Shown: positions 1-5,336, numbered from the stretch's first letter. The stretch is 6,044 nucleotides of DNA from Oscillospiraceae bacterium (GCA_902783825.1 CACZSJ010000168.1:1-6044); one strand, 5' to 3'. Numbers and translations: made by a program. The notes: generated by a model from the letters alone, not told the origin.

Positions 1-38
1 GCCACGTGCAAAATCTCCAAAAATTCTCGCGCCGTCAT
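1..38 (-). CDS. Start of a probable HD-domain hydrolase (3' part outside window)
   Basis: Only the first twelve full codons are visible, reading MTAREFLEILHV. An AGGAGG ribosome binding site (complement of 45-50) lies 6 bases upstream of the ATG at 36-38, so the start is well supported. The opening residues resemble, from memory, the N-terminus of clostridial HD-domain proteins of the YfbR / 5'-deoxynucleotidase-like group, which continue with a conserved Arg and metal-binding His residues; none of those are visible here, so the family call is tentative. The gene lies 27 bases after the stop of the upstream cyclophilin gene on the same strand, so the two are probably co-transcribed. That a gene starts here is fairly sure; its identity is not. 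Confidence 0.55.
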   Translation of the reverse strand, partial: MTAREFLEILHV

Positions 39-65
39 ATCACGCCTCCTTGAAGCCCCGGCGCC

Positions 66-668
66 TCAATCGGTCACCACGATGCTCTCGATCACAGGCT
101 GCTGTGCTGCCGGGATGGTGCCGTTGTTGTCAATGGGTCTCGCGTCCCGGGCGATTTGCTCGGCCAGCTCCATTCCCTCCGTAACCCGGCCAAAGGCGGC
201 GTAGCTACCGTCCAAAAAGGTGGCGTCTGCCACGGTGATAAAGAACTGGGAGCTGGCGCTGTTGGGATCCTGGGCCCGTGCCATGGAGATCACGCCCTTG
301 ACATGGCTGATGGGGTTATTCACCCCGTTTTTCTGAAACTCTCCCTGGATCTTTTCCGAAGCGCCGCCGGTGCCATTGCCCTCCGGATCGCCGCCCTGGA
401 TCATAAAGCCGTCCATGATTCGATGGAAGGTCAGCCCGTCATAAAAGCCCTCCTGCGCCAGCTTGACAAAGTTGGCCACCGTTATGGGCGCGGCAGATGC
501 GTCCAGCTCCAGCTTGATGGTCCCATAATCCCGCACAGTTATTTCCACATGGCGCAGACTCCCTGGCTCTGTCTGCCCGGCGTCTGCGGCCGGCGCCGAA
601 GGCTTTCCGCAGGCACAAAGTGTCAGCGCGGCAAGCAGCGCCGCCATCATGGCAATTCGTCTCTTCAT
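66..668 (-). CDS. Cyclophilin-type peptidyl-prolyl cis-trans isomerase, lipoprotein
   Basis: This 200-residue protein should catalyse cis-trans isomerisation of X-Pro bonds outside the cytoplasmic membrane. Residues 1-20 form a lipoprotein signal: basic MKRR, a hydrophobic stretch, then a lipobox-like LCAC with Cys20 as the lipidation site. A Pro/Ala-rich linker (about 22-38) follows. The cyclophilin fold spans about 40-198 and carries the family signature FHRIMDGFMIQGGD (81-94), including the catalytic-type Arg83 and Gln91. Further signature elements are NSASSQFFI (136-144) and FLDGSYAAFGRV (151-162). At the position of human CypA Trp121 there is Phe151, common in bacterial enzymes and associated with weak cyclosporin binding. 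The start has an AAGGAG-like site (676-681) 7 bases upstream. The gene sits 65 bases after the DUF364 gene and 27 bases before the HD-domain start, all on one strand, so a shared transcript is plausible. I see no strong promoter in the 65-bp gap. Extracytoplasmic foldase is the likely role; its clients are unknown. Confidence 0.95.
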   Translation of the reverse strand: MKRRIAMMAALLAALTLCACGKPSAPAADAGQTEPGSLRHVEITVRDYGTIKLELDASAAPITVANFVKLAQEGFYDGLTFHRIMDGFMIQGGDPEGNGTGGASEKIQGEFQKNGVNNPISHVKGVISMARAQDPNSASSQFFITVADATFLDGSYAAFGRVTEGMELAEQIARDARPIDNNGTIPAAQQPVIESIVVTD

Positions 669-733
669 CCTTTGTCTCCTTCTTCTTTATGATTCTCAGA
701 GGGGCATATCCTTGGCGCCCGCTTTTTCAAAAC

Positions 734-1474
734 TCACTGGCCGCTCGATTCCCGATCCACCAGATAGGGCAGCGAGAACTCGTTGATTGACCGCCGCTTT
801 TCCACAATGGCCTGAAGCATGGCCTCCGGCTGTGTGATTGCGCGCCCGTGCAGCCGGTGGATTCCCAGCTCCAGCAGCTCCGGGCAGCAGCTCACACTGG
901 GTCCGGTGAGAAGTACCTGCGCGTGACGGCTCAACTCCAGAAGACGGGGCATGGTCTTGTTGATGGCCGCGCTGCCGGTGATGATCACCAGGTCGCAAAG
1001 GGGCAGATAAAACTCGCTGGCGCTGTCGAGCAGGGTGTCCGGTTTTTCTTCTCGATCCATGACGTAGAGTTTTTTTGCGCAGCGGAAGTCTTCCGCCGTC
1101 ATATTGCTGTGGCCGATCATTTTCCCGATCATGCCCACCGTTTTGCCGCTTATCTCTACATCCTCCAGCGTTTTGCCGTCCACCTTTATAAAGCCGCAGT
1201 CAGGCCGGTTGTAAAAGGCGTTGACGGCGGCAAGCGCCTCGCTGGCTTCCTCCATATTCCAGGAAAGCATCGCCTGTCCCGCTTCAGGCAGGGCCAGGCC
1301 CACCAGGCTTTCAAACATCCTGGGCACTGTCTCGCCCGGCGTATGCATAGCGACGCCTGTGCTCCCGTCGCTGAGCACGGCTGCGGTCCAGGAAACGCCG
1401 TGGACCAGCCTTTGTACCCGCAGGCGGCCGGGAAGCCCTTGCAAAAGGATCTCATAATACGCGGTATCTGCCAT
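734..1474 (-). CDS. DUF4213/DUF364 protein, putative heavy-metal chelation family
   Basis: This 246-residue cytoplasmic protein has no signal peptide or membrane segment. The N-terminal third (about 5-90) resembles DUF4213: a G.SWTA-like strand near 26-30 and an EEASEALAAVNAFYN helix near 74-88. The C-terminal part is a Rossmann-like DUF364 domain. It has a VGMIGKM loop near 113-119, then CDLVIITGSAAINKTMPRLL with the typical advvivTG..l.N.T signature, then LLTGPSVSCCPELLELGIHRLHG, the family's GPS...P.L...G pattern. Pfam describes the family as putative heavy-metal chelation; the biochemical role is unproven. The start at 1472-1474 is chosen because GAGG lies 7 bases upstream. An in-frame ATG at 1501 lies almost at the transcription start predicted from the promoter at 1510-1539 and has no spaced ribosome binding site. 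Its position next to a heavy-metal ATPase operon fits a metal-related role. The family assignment is firm, the function weak. Confidence 0.87.
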   Translation of the reverse strand: MADTAYYEILLQGLPGRLRVQRLVHGVSWTAAVLSDGSTGVAMHTPGETVPRMFESLVGLALPEAGQAMLSWNMEEASEALAAVNAFYNRPDCGFIKVDGKTLEDVEISGKTVGMIGKMIGHSNMTAEDFRCAKKLYVMDREEKPDTLLDSASEFYLPLCDLVIITGSAAINKTMPRLLELSRHAQVLLTGPSVSCCPELLELGIHRLHGRAITQPEAMLQAIVEKRRSINEFSLPYLVDRESSGQ

Positions 1475-1509
1475 GGCGGCGCCTCGCTTTCTCCTCTTCA
1501 TCCTCGCTT

Positions 1510-1539
1510 ATCATACACATACGAAGGCAGAATCGTCAA
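1510..1539 (-). promoter_or_regulatory. Sigma-A-type promoter for the DUF364 gene
   Basis: Read on the minus strand, TTGACG (1534-1539) and TATGAT (1510-1515) are separated by 18 bases, each hexamer matching the consensus at five of six positions. Transcription would begin near 1503, about 28 bases before the ATG at 1474. This argues against the alternative ATG at 1501. It also puts the strong hairpin at 1555-1593 upstream of this promoter rather than in its leader. Confidence 0.65.
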
Positions 1540-1554
1540 GTCCCAAGTTCAAGC

Positions 1555-1593
1555 ATTGCAGCCCTCCGAGGGACCAGCTCGGAGGGCTGCAAT
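1555..1593 (-). repeat. Perfect 16-bp inverted repeat (RNA hairpin)
   Basis: The arm 1555-1570 and its exact reverse complement at 1578-1593 flank a 7-base spacer (1571-1577). The stem is GC-rich with no mismatch and would be very stable as RNA. In neither direction is it followed by a run of U, so it is not a textbook intrinsic terminator. It could still stop or pause polymerase, protect a 3' end, or form the last domain of the candidate RNA at 1555-1686. It lies between the ATPase operon and the DUF364 promoter. Confidence 0.8.
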
Positions 1594-1686
1594 ATGGTGA
1601 GAGATCAGCTGACCGCCCTATGTCAGAGAGGTGAAACAGACACAGGAATTGAGGGGAATCCAAGCGGCCAGCAAAACATCTGATCT
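1555..1686 (-). ncRNA. Candidate small structured RNA, about 130 nt, family not recognised
   Basis: Read on the minus strand from a start predicted near 1686, the sequence folds into three nested helices. Helix 1 pairs 1681-1686 (AGATCA) with 1602-1607. Helix 2 pairs 1664-1672 with 1608-1616 over 9 bp. Helix 3 pairs 1639-1646 with 1617-1624 over 8 bp, closing a 14-base loop. The 3' strands of all three are contiguous; the extra bases, 8 and 17 of them, all lie on the 5' side. Helices 2 and 3 each contain one imperfect pair, which is G.U on the minus strand but A.C on the plus strand, pointing to minus-strand transcription. The perfect hairpin 1555-1593 follows 8 bases after helix 1. An extended -10 promoter lies immediately upstream (1693-1701). 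I do not recognise it as 6S, SRP, tmRNA, T-box or a known riboswitch. It could be a trans-acting RNA, the 3' processed end of the ATPase mRNA, or a leader for DUF364. The fold was found by eye, without energy calculation or homologues. Confidence 0.42.
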
Positions 1687-1692
1687 GTTTAG

Positions 1693-1701
1693 AGTATACC
1701 A
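1693..1701 (-). promoter_or_regulatory. Extended -10 promoter candidate for the structured RNA
   Basis: On the minus strand the sequence is TGGTATACT: a TATACT -10 hexamer (1693-1698) preceded by the TGn extension (1699-1701). No good -35 is present at 16-18 bases (TTCCGC-like at best), which an extended -10 can partly compensate. Start of transcription near 1686 would coincide with the first paired base of the candidate RNA. Fourteen bases spanning this -10 (1686-1699) match the -10 region of the metal operon promoter (4174-4187) with one difference. Confidence 0.45.
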
Positions 1702-1880
1702 AAGCTCTTTTGTTTGCGGAAGCCCCCCGGGGGGATATCATGCATAAAAACTTTTGTTTTTGCGTTTTTTCGCCAGATCTGCGCAGCCGCGATAGGTACC
1801 GCAGCGTTATCGTCATTCAGGCAGAACCGAAAGCTGTGCCGGCGGTCTCCAGCCAGCACGTCCCAGTTTTTTTCGTCCAG
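1702..1880. other. Non-coding spacer after the ATPase gene, no gene recognised
   Basis: This is the part of the 406-bp gap (1475-1880) not assigned to the DUF364 leader and promoter, the candidate RNA or its promoter. I see no open frame that looks like a protein on either strand. It contains a C6G6 palindrome (1723-1734), AT-rich runs at about 1741-1772 including a weak A5C/GT5 inverted repeat, and an imperfect hairpin with 4-bp closing and 3-bp inner stems near 1821-1841. None is a convincing intrinsic terminator for the ATPase operon, so how that transcript ends is not clear from sequence. Confidence 0.5.
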
Positions 1881-3845
1881 CTATCTCAGATTCTTTGTAA
1901 AGAGCGCGCGAATGGCGTTAAGCACAGCCAGCACCATCACGCCCACATCCGCGAAGATAGCCAGCCACATATTGGCCAGCCCTGCCGCACCCAGCGCCAG
2001 GCAAACAAGCTTGACGCCGATGGCAAGCCCAATGTTTTCATGAACAATGCGCATACATTTTCTGGCTATGCGGATGGCCAGCGCAATTTTCTTCGGATCG
2101 TCATCCATCAGCACCACATCCGCCGCCTCAATGGCCGCGTCGGAGCCCAAAGCGCCCATGGCAATGCCCACATCCGCCCGGGTCAAAACCGGCGCATCGT
2201 TGATGCCGTCGCCCACGAAAAGCAGAACCGAGCGTTCCGTCTTTTTCGCCAGCAGCTCTTCCACTGCCGTCACCTTTTCCCCCGGCAGAAGCCCGGCGCG
2301 CACCTCGTCAATCCCGATCTCCTCGGCTACCGCCCGGCCTACCCCGTCGGCATCGCCCGTAAGCATCACCGTTCTCTTGACTCCGGCGGCGCGCAGCGCG
2401 CGGATTGCCTCTTTCGCCGTGGGCTTAATCCGATCCGAAATCAGCAGATGGCCCGCATAGGCGCCGTCCACCGCTATATGGACGACGGTGCCCACCTGGC
2501 GGCAGTCCACATAGGAAATCCCCAAGCTTTCCATGAGCCTGGCATTGCCTATGGCAAGCTGCAGTCCGTCCACCCGGGCCACAAGGCCATTGCCTCCGAT
2601 TTCCCTGACCTGAGAAACCCGCGCCTTATCCAGCTTGCGCCCGGAAGGCTCCGCCTTCCTTTCAGCAGACTCGCCATCGTCCCGGAAGACTGCGCCCTCC
2701 AGGTAGGCCTTCTGGATGCTGCGCGCGATAGGATGGGTGGAAAAGCTCTCCGCGTGAGCAGCCAGTTCCAGCAGCCTCTCGTTATCCATGCTGCTGTGGT
2801 GCATGCCGTTGACCTCAAAAACACCCAGGGTCATGGTGCCCGTCTTGTCGAAGGCCACCATCTGCGTCTTGGAAAGAGCCTCCAGATAGTTCGAGCCCTT
2901 GACCAGCACGCCCTCGCGGCTGGCACCGCCGATCCCGGCAAAAAAGCTCAGCGGAATGGAAATCACCAGCGCGCAGGGGCAGGAGATCACCAGGAAGGTC
3001 AGAGCGCGGTAAATCCAATCTCCCCAGTCGGGCGCCTGTCCCAGAAGGAGAAAAAACAGCGGCGGCAGAATCGCCAGCGCCAGCGCACTGCAGCAAACCA
3101 CCGGCGTATACACGCGGGCAAAACGGGAGATAAAAGCCTCAGAGCGTGCCTTCCTGGAGGTGGCATTCTCCACCATGTCCAAAATCTTGGAAACCGTGGA
3201 TTCCCCAAACTCTTTGATGGTACGCAGGCGCAGCAAGCCGCTGAGATTGATGCAGCCGCTGATGATCTCATCTCCCGGACGCACCTCCTTTGGGATGCTC
3301 TCCCCTGTAAGAGCGCTGGTATCCAGTGCGCTGACTCCCTCCAGCACCACGCTGTCGATGGGAATCTTCTCTCCGGGCTTGACGACGATCACCGTGCCAA
3401 TCTCCACCTCGTCGGGATCCACCTTCTTGAGCTCCCCGTCCGCTTCCACATTTGCGTAATCCGGCCGGATATCCATAAGGGCGCTGATGCTCTTCCGGCT
3501 CTTGCCTACAGCATAGCTTTGGAACAGCTCGCCCACCTGGTAGAAAAGCATCACGGCGATGGCCTCGGTATAATCTCCGCTGTTCTCCATCAGCGCGATG
3601 GCAATGGCGCCGATGGTGGCCACGGCCATGAGGAAATTTTCATCGAAAACCTGCCGATTCTTAATGCCCTTGCCCGCCTTGAGGAGGATATCGTAACCCA
3701 CCGTCAGATACGGGATCAGGTAGAGGCAGAGCCAGACCGGTTCCCTCACCTGCTGCCCAAAGGCTTTCCTCGCAAAATAGAGGACCAGCATCAGCGCAGC
3801 TGCCATCAGGATCCGCAGCAGCATCTTTTTTTGTTTCTTCGTCAT
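1881..3845 (-). CDS. Heavy-metal P-type ATPase, PIB-2 (Zn2+/Cd2+/Pb2+) type, without N-terminal metal domain
   Basis: This 654-residue inner-membrane pump should export divalent soft metals at the cost of ATP, like CadA/ZntA. Four hydrophobic segments (about 8-110) lead into the actuator domain with TGES (180-183). A fifth segment (about 246-268) precedes the metal-binding helix with CPC (289-291). The phosphorylation site is DKTGTMT with Asp333; most relatives have Leu where Met338 stands. The nucleotide domain has HP (371-372) and GNG (418-420), and the hinge has GDGIND (545-550). The last two helices carry Lys612 and Asp633 in FADVG, the Lys/Asp pair typical of PIB-2 pumps, which favours Zn/Cd/Pb over Cu. 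Most CadA/ZntA proteins start with one or more CxxC domains; here translation starts directly before the first helix and that domain is encoded separately upstream. A charged insertion (about 385-408) lies in the nucleotide domain. The start has an AAAGGG-like site 7 bases upstream. The gene lies 63 bases after the metal-binding protein gene, in one operon. Confidence 0.95.
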   Translation of the reverse strand: MTKKQKKMLLRILMAAALMLVLYFARKAFGQQVREPVWLCLYLIPYLTVGYDILLKAGKGIKNRQVFDENFLMAVATIGAIAIALMENSGDYTEAIAVMLFYQVGELFQSYAVGKSRKSISALMDIRPDYANVEADGELKKVDPDEVEIGTVIVVKPGEKIPIDSVVLEGVSALDTSALTGESIPKEVRPGDEIISGCINLSGLLRLRTIKEFGESTVSKILDMVENATSRKARSEAFISRFARVYTPVVCCSALALAILPPLFFLLLGQAPDWGDWIYRALTFLVISCPCALVISIPLSFFAGIGGASREGVLVKGSNYLEALSKTQMVAFDKTGTMTLGVFEVNGMHHSSMDNERLLELAAHAESFSTHPIARSIQKAYLEGAVFRDDGESAERKAEPSGRKLDKARVSQVREIGGNGLVARVDGLQLAIGNARLMESLGISYVDCRQVGTVVHIAVDGAYAGHLLISDRIKPTAKEAIRALRAAGVKRTVMLTGDADGVGRAVAEEIGIDEVRAGLLPGEKVTAVEELLAKKTERSVLLFVGDGINDAPVLTRADVGIAMGALGSDAAIEAADVVLMDDDPKKIALAIRIARKCMRIVHENIGLAIGVKLVCLALGAAGLANMWLAIFADVGVMVLAVLNAIRALFTKNLR

Positions 3846-3908
3846 GGCCTATCCCTTTCCCAACACACGCACGGACTCCGTCACATGCGTCTTGGCTGCT
3901 TGCCTTGA

Positions 3909-4127
3909 TTACAGCTCAATCTCGCAATCGTCCTCGACCTTTTTGCAATTCTTCCGCACATCCTGCATAACGGCCTTGGGATCGACGCCCTCCTCAAATT
4001 CCACGTTCATCTTCAGTGCCATAAAATTGACTGTCGCGTCCTTGACTCCGGGCGTCTTTTTCGCCGCGACCTCCATCTTGTTGGCGCAGTTGGCGCAGTC
4101 CACTTCGATTTTGTAGCTTTTTTTCAT
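3909..4127 (-). CDS. Stand-alone heavy-metal-associated (HMA) domain protein
   Basis: This 72-residue protein is a single ferredoxin-like beta-alpha-beta-beta-alpha-beta HMA domain. It carries DCANC (10-14), in which Cys11 and Cys14 bind metal; an acidic residue just before CxxC is common in Zn/Cd-type domains and differs from the GMTCxxC of copper chaperones. The rest fits the fold: TPGVKDATVNFMALKMNVEF (25-44) and a second helix near 50-60. Two further Cys, 61 and 68, lie in the acidic tail and might add ligands. The start at 4125-4127 is chosen because AAGGAG (4135-4140) lies 7 bases upstream. The longer frame starting at 4166 would begin inside the operator and leave this site inside the gene. 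The gene is first in the operon, behind an ArsR/SmtB-type operator, and is followed 63 bases later by a P-type ATPase lacking this domain. I infer that it delivers metal to the pump or buffers it in the cytoplasm. Confidence 0.92.
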   Translation of the reverse strand: MKKSYKIEVDCANCANKMEVAAKKTPGVKDATVNFMALKMNVEFEEGVDPKAVMQDVRKNCKKVEDDCEIEL

Positions 4128-4151
4128 GACCAAACTCCTTGTTTCATCAAT

Positions 4152-4173
4152 TGAACAGTTGTTCATATGTTCA
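4152..4173 (-). promoter_or_regulatory. ArsR/SmtB-type operator at the metal operon start site
   Basis: TGAACA (4152-4157) and TGTTCA (4160-4165) form a 6-2-6 inverted repeat, and a second TGTTCA lies at 4168-4173, in an 8-base direct repeat with the first. TGAACA/TGTTCA half-sites near a metal operon start are typical of the ArsR/SmtB family (SmtB, ZiaR, CzrA), which release DNA on binding Zn, Cd or related ions. The element covers about +1 to +23 relative to the start predicted from the promoter at 4181-4209, so a bound repressor would block initiation. No ArsR-family gene is in the window. Confidence 0.75.
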
Positions 4174-4180
4174 TGTTTAG

Positions 4181-4209
4181 AGCATACACCCGCCTTGGGT
4201 TTTTGTCAA
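4181..4209 (-). promoter_or_regulatory. Strong sigma-A promoter of the HMA-ATPase operon
   Basis: On the minus strand a perfect TTGACA (4204-4209) is followed after exactly 17 bases by TATGCT (4181-4186), four of six consensus bases. Transcription would start near 4174, giving a leader of about 47 bases with the AAGGAG site close to its end. The strength of the core promoter fits an operon held off by a repressor at the adjoining operator. Confidence 0.85.
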
Positions 4210-4317
4210 GAAGAAATTTGCCCGCGGGAGGCGCGGGAGTCAGACAAAGAACACCTGGTCAGCCGCAAGCTTTTTTCGGCAGCATACACGCCCGCAGGCG
4301 GCAGAAAGCCTGCCCAA

Positions 4318-4364
4318 AAAACCATCCCTGAGATCGCGTGCCCTGCGATCTCAAGGATGGTTTT
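4318..4364 (-). terminator. Intrinsic terminator of the iron-sulfur protein gene
   Basis: A 20-bp stem (4318-4337 with 4345-4364) encloses a 7-base loop (4338-4344). Its single imperfect pair (4328/4354) is G.U when read on the minus strand and C.A on the plus strand. On the minus strand the stem ends in five U (4317-4321 complement, continuing to 4316), and it lies 44 bases after the stop codon of the iron-sulfur gene. It should insulate that gene from the metal operon downstream. A smaller hairpin (4294-4299 with 4308-4313) follows and could be a backup. Confidence 0.85.
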
Positions 4365-4407
4365 CCCTGTTTCTTTTGTTGGACTGTCGGCACGCCGACG
4401 CTTTTTC

Positions 4408-5190
4408 TCAGTCGATATGAATGATCTTCTGACACAGCTCCGCGGGCGTGACCCTGGAGCACGGGAAGCGCTCGCGCTTGGTCGTGATCTTTCCAATGTC
4501 GATCGCCTGTGTCGGGCAAAACTGCACACAGCTGAGACATCCCATGCAAGAAGCGCCGAAGCTGGGCCTGCCCTCCACCAGTCGGATGTTTTCCCGGGGG
4601 CAAAGCTGCACACAGGTGCCGCAGCCGATGCATTTGTCGTTTGCCGCAAATTTCCTCACACGCCTGGCATGGCTCTTGCCCAGTCCCTTGCTCATCAACG
4701 CAAAGGCTGCCTCCTTTGGCGGTCTCTTCTCGCTGCGCTTTCCGGCCAGAACCAGAGCGCCCACCTCGGCTGCCTTCCGATCGATCCGCGCCTGCGCGGC
4801 GGCGGGCGTCGTGGGTGGGAAGGTCAGGATGTGGGGCATCAGCCAGATTGCCGTGGAGTGGTTGGAGATGCCGGTCCAGTAAGTAAGCGGCACGATCTCG
4901 TCGATTTTCCGAAGCCCACAGCCTAAATAGCCGGCGTACTGCTCCACAGCGAAGGTATAGGCGTCCGGCGCGATCTGAATCGCCTTGACGTATTCCTCCA
5001 CATCACCGGGCAAGCCGCCCGCCATGCAGGAAAACACAAAGCCCACGCGCTTCGCCTCCCGGGCGTCTGTTTTGGCGGGAAAGCTGCGCATCATGACGAT
5101 GTCGGTATCTCCCAGTTTTCTGGCAATGCTCTTCGCCATATCCAGACAGTGCCCTGCGCCACTGTAACAATAGATGATGTTCTCGCTCAT
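4408..5190 (-). CDS. EFR1-like protein: flavodoxin-like domain plus two [4Fe-4S] ferredoxin motifs
   Basis: This 260-residue cytoplasmic protein probably transfers electrons between an N-terminal flavin site and two iron-sulfur clusters. The N-terminus has a beta strand and a phosphate-binding-type loop, IIYCYSGAGHCLDMAKSIARKL (residues 5-26, joined). It is the flavodoxin-like YSGTGN position, with the usual Thr and Asn replaced by Ala12 and His14. The middle region (about 47-150) completes an alpha/beta fold. The C-terminus holds CIGCGTCVQLCP (Cys187, 190, 193, 197) and CMGCLSCVQFCP (Cys215, 218, 221, 225), a classic 2[4Fe-4S] pair. This arrangement matches clostridial EFR1-family ferredoxins. 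The partner enzyme is unknown. The ATG at 5188-5190 has AAGGAG (5199-5204) 8 bases upstream. The gene is monocistronic, with its own promoter at 5239-5267 and terminator at 4318-4364, and diverges from the CDF gene. No sign of metal regulation is seen in its promoter. Confidence 0.9.
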   Translation of the reverse strand: MSENIIYCYSGAGHCLDMAKSIARKLGDTDIVMMRSFPAKTDAREAKRVGFVFSCMAGGLPGDVEEYVKAIQIAPDAYTFAVEQYAGYLGCGLRKIDEIVPLTYWTGISNHSTAIWLMPHILTFPPTTPAAAQARIDRKAAEVGALVLAGKRSEKRPPKEAAFALMSKGLGKSHARRVRKFAANDKCIGCGTCVQLCPRENIRLVEGRPSFGASCMGCLSCVQFCPTQAIDIGKITTKRERFPCSRVTPAELCQKIIHID

Positions 5191-5238
5191 AGGATCCTCT
5201 CCTTTCCGGTTTTACGTGTGGTTATAGATTCTACTTCT

Positions 5239-5267
5239 TTTATACCACGCTCGGGCATAATTTGCAA
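5239..5267 (-). promoter_or_regulatory. Promoter of the iron-sulfur protein gene
   Basis: On the minus strand TTGCAA (5262-5267) is followed after 17 bases by TATAAA (5239-5244), four and five of six consensus bases. The predicted start is near 5232, about 41 bases before the ATG. It points away from the CDF promoter, and the two -35 boxes are about 40 bases apart, so a single regulator could in principle act on both. Confidence 0.65.
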
Positions 5268-5307
5268 TGTGTTTCCCGACAACGGAGAGGGAGACACGCA
5301 AGCAAGC

Positions 5308-5336
5308 TTGACAGCCTTACAGGGATTGTATAAAAT
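5308..5336 (+). promoter_or_regulatory. Promoter of the CDF transporter gene
   Basis: A perfect TTGACA (5308-5313) is followed after 17 bases by TAAAAT (5331-5336); an overlapping TATAAA at 5329-5334 is also possible with 15 bases. Start of transcription would be near 5343, giving a leader of about 58 bases. The 8-bp palindrome CAAGCTTG (5304-5311 region) overlaps the -35 box. No TGAACA/TGTTCA half-sites like those of the metal operon are present. Confidence 0.75.

Noticed and set aside
697..725. Possible weak promoter TTGAAA-N16-TATGCC upstream of the cyclophilin gene
   Set aside because: The -10 matches only three of six bases, and co-transcription with the DUF364 gene is an equally good explanation.
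1475..1501. N-terminal extension MKRRKRGAA of the DUF364 protein
   Set aside because: The ATG at 1501 lies about at the transcription start implied by the TTGACG/TATGAT promoter, and its GAGG is directly adjacent with no spacing. The ATG at 1474 has a spaced GAGG and gives a family-like N-terminus.
1608..1622. T-box-like AGGGCGGT on the minus strand within the candidate RNA
   Set aside because: The T-box core AGGGTGGTACCGCG is not matched after the GGT, there is no specifier stem, and the downstream gene is not an amino acid or tRNA-ligase gene.
1723..1734. C6G6 palindrome
   Set aside because: It leaves no loop when folded on itself and has no U-tract on either side. It is recorded only as an odd motif.
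1511..1816. Minus-strand open frame of 101 codons in the spacer after the ATPase gene
   Set aside because: It has no good ribosome binding site and runs through the hairpin and the DUF364 promoter. The protein has no recognisable features, and the stretch is better explained as non-coding.
1710..3908. Plus-strand open frame of about 730 codons opposite the ATPase gene
   Set aside because: It is the antisense shadow of a clear P-type ATPase gene. The translation is rich in His, Arg, Gln and Pro with no domain, and it has no ribosome binding site.
4128..4166. N-terminal extension MNNCSIDETRSLV of the HMA protein
   Set aside because: It would put the ideal AAGGAG site inside the gene and start translation within the operator, and the HMA fold begins after the ATG at 4127.
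4386..4406. Plus-strand terminator shape: GTCGG/CCGAC hairpin followed by CTTTTTCT
   Set aside because: The stem is only 5 bp and no plus-strand gene runs toward it. It overlaps the end of the iron-sulfur gene, so it could at most stop antisense transcription.
4126..4926. Plus-strand open frame of 266 codons
   Set aside because: It overlaps the metal operon promoter, the terminator and the antisense of the iron-sulfur gene, whose two 4Fe-4S motifs make that strand certain.
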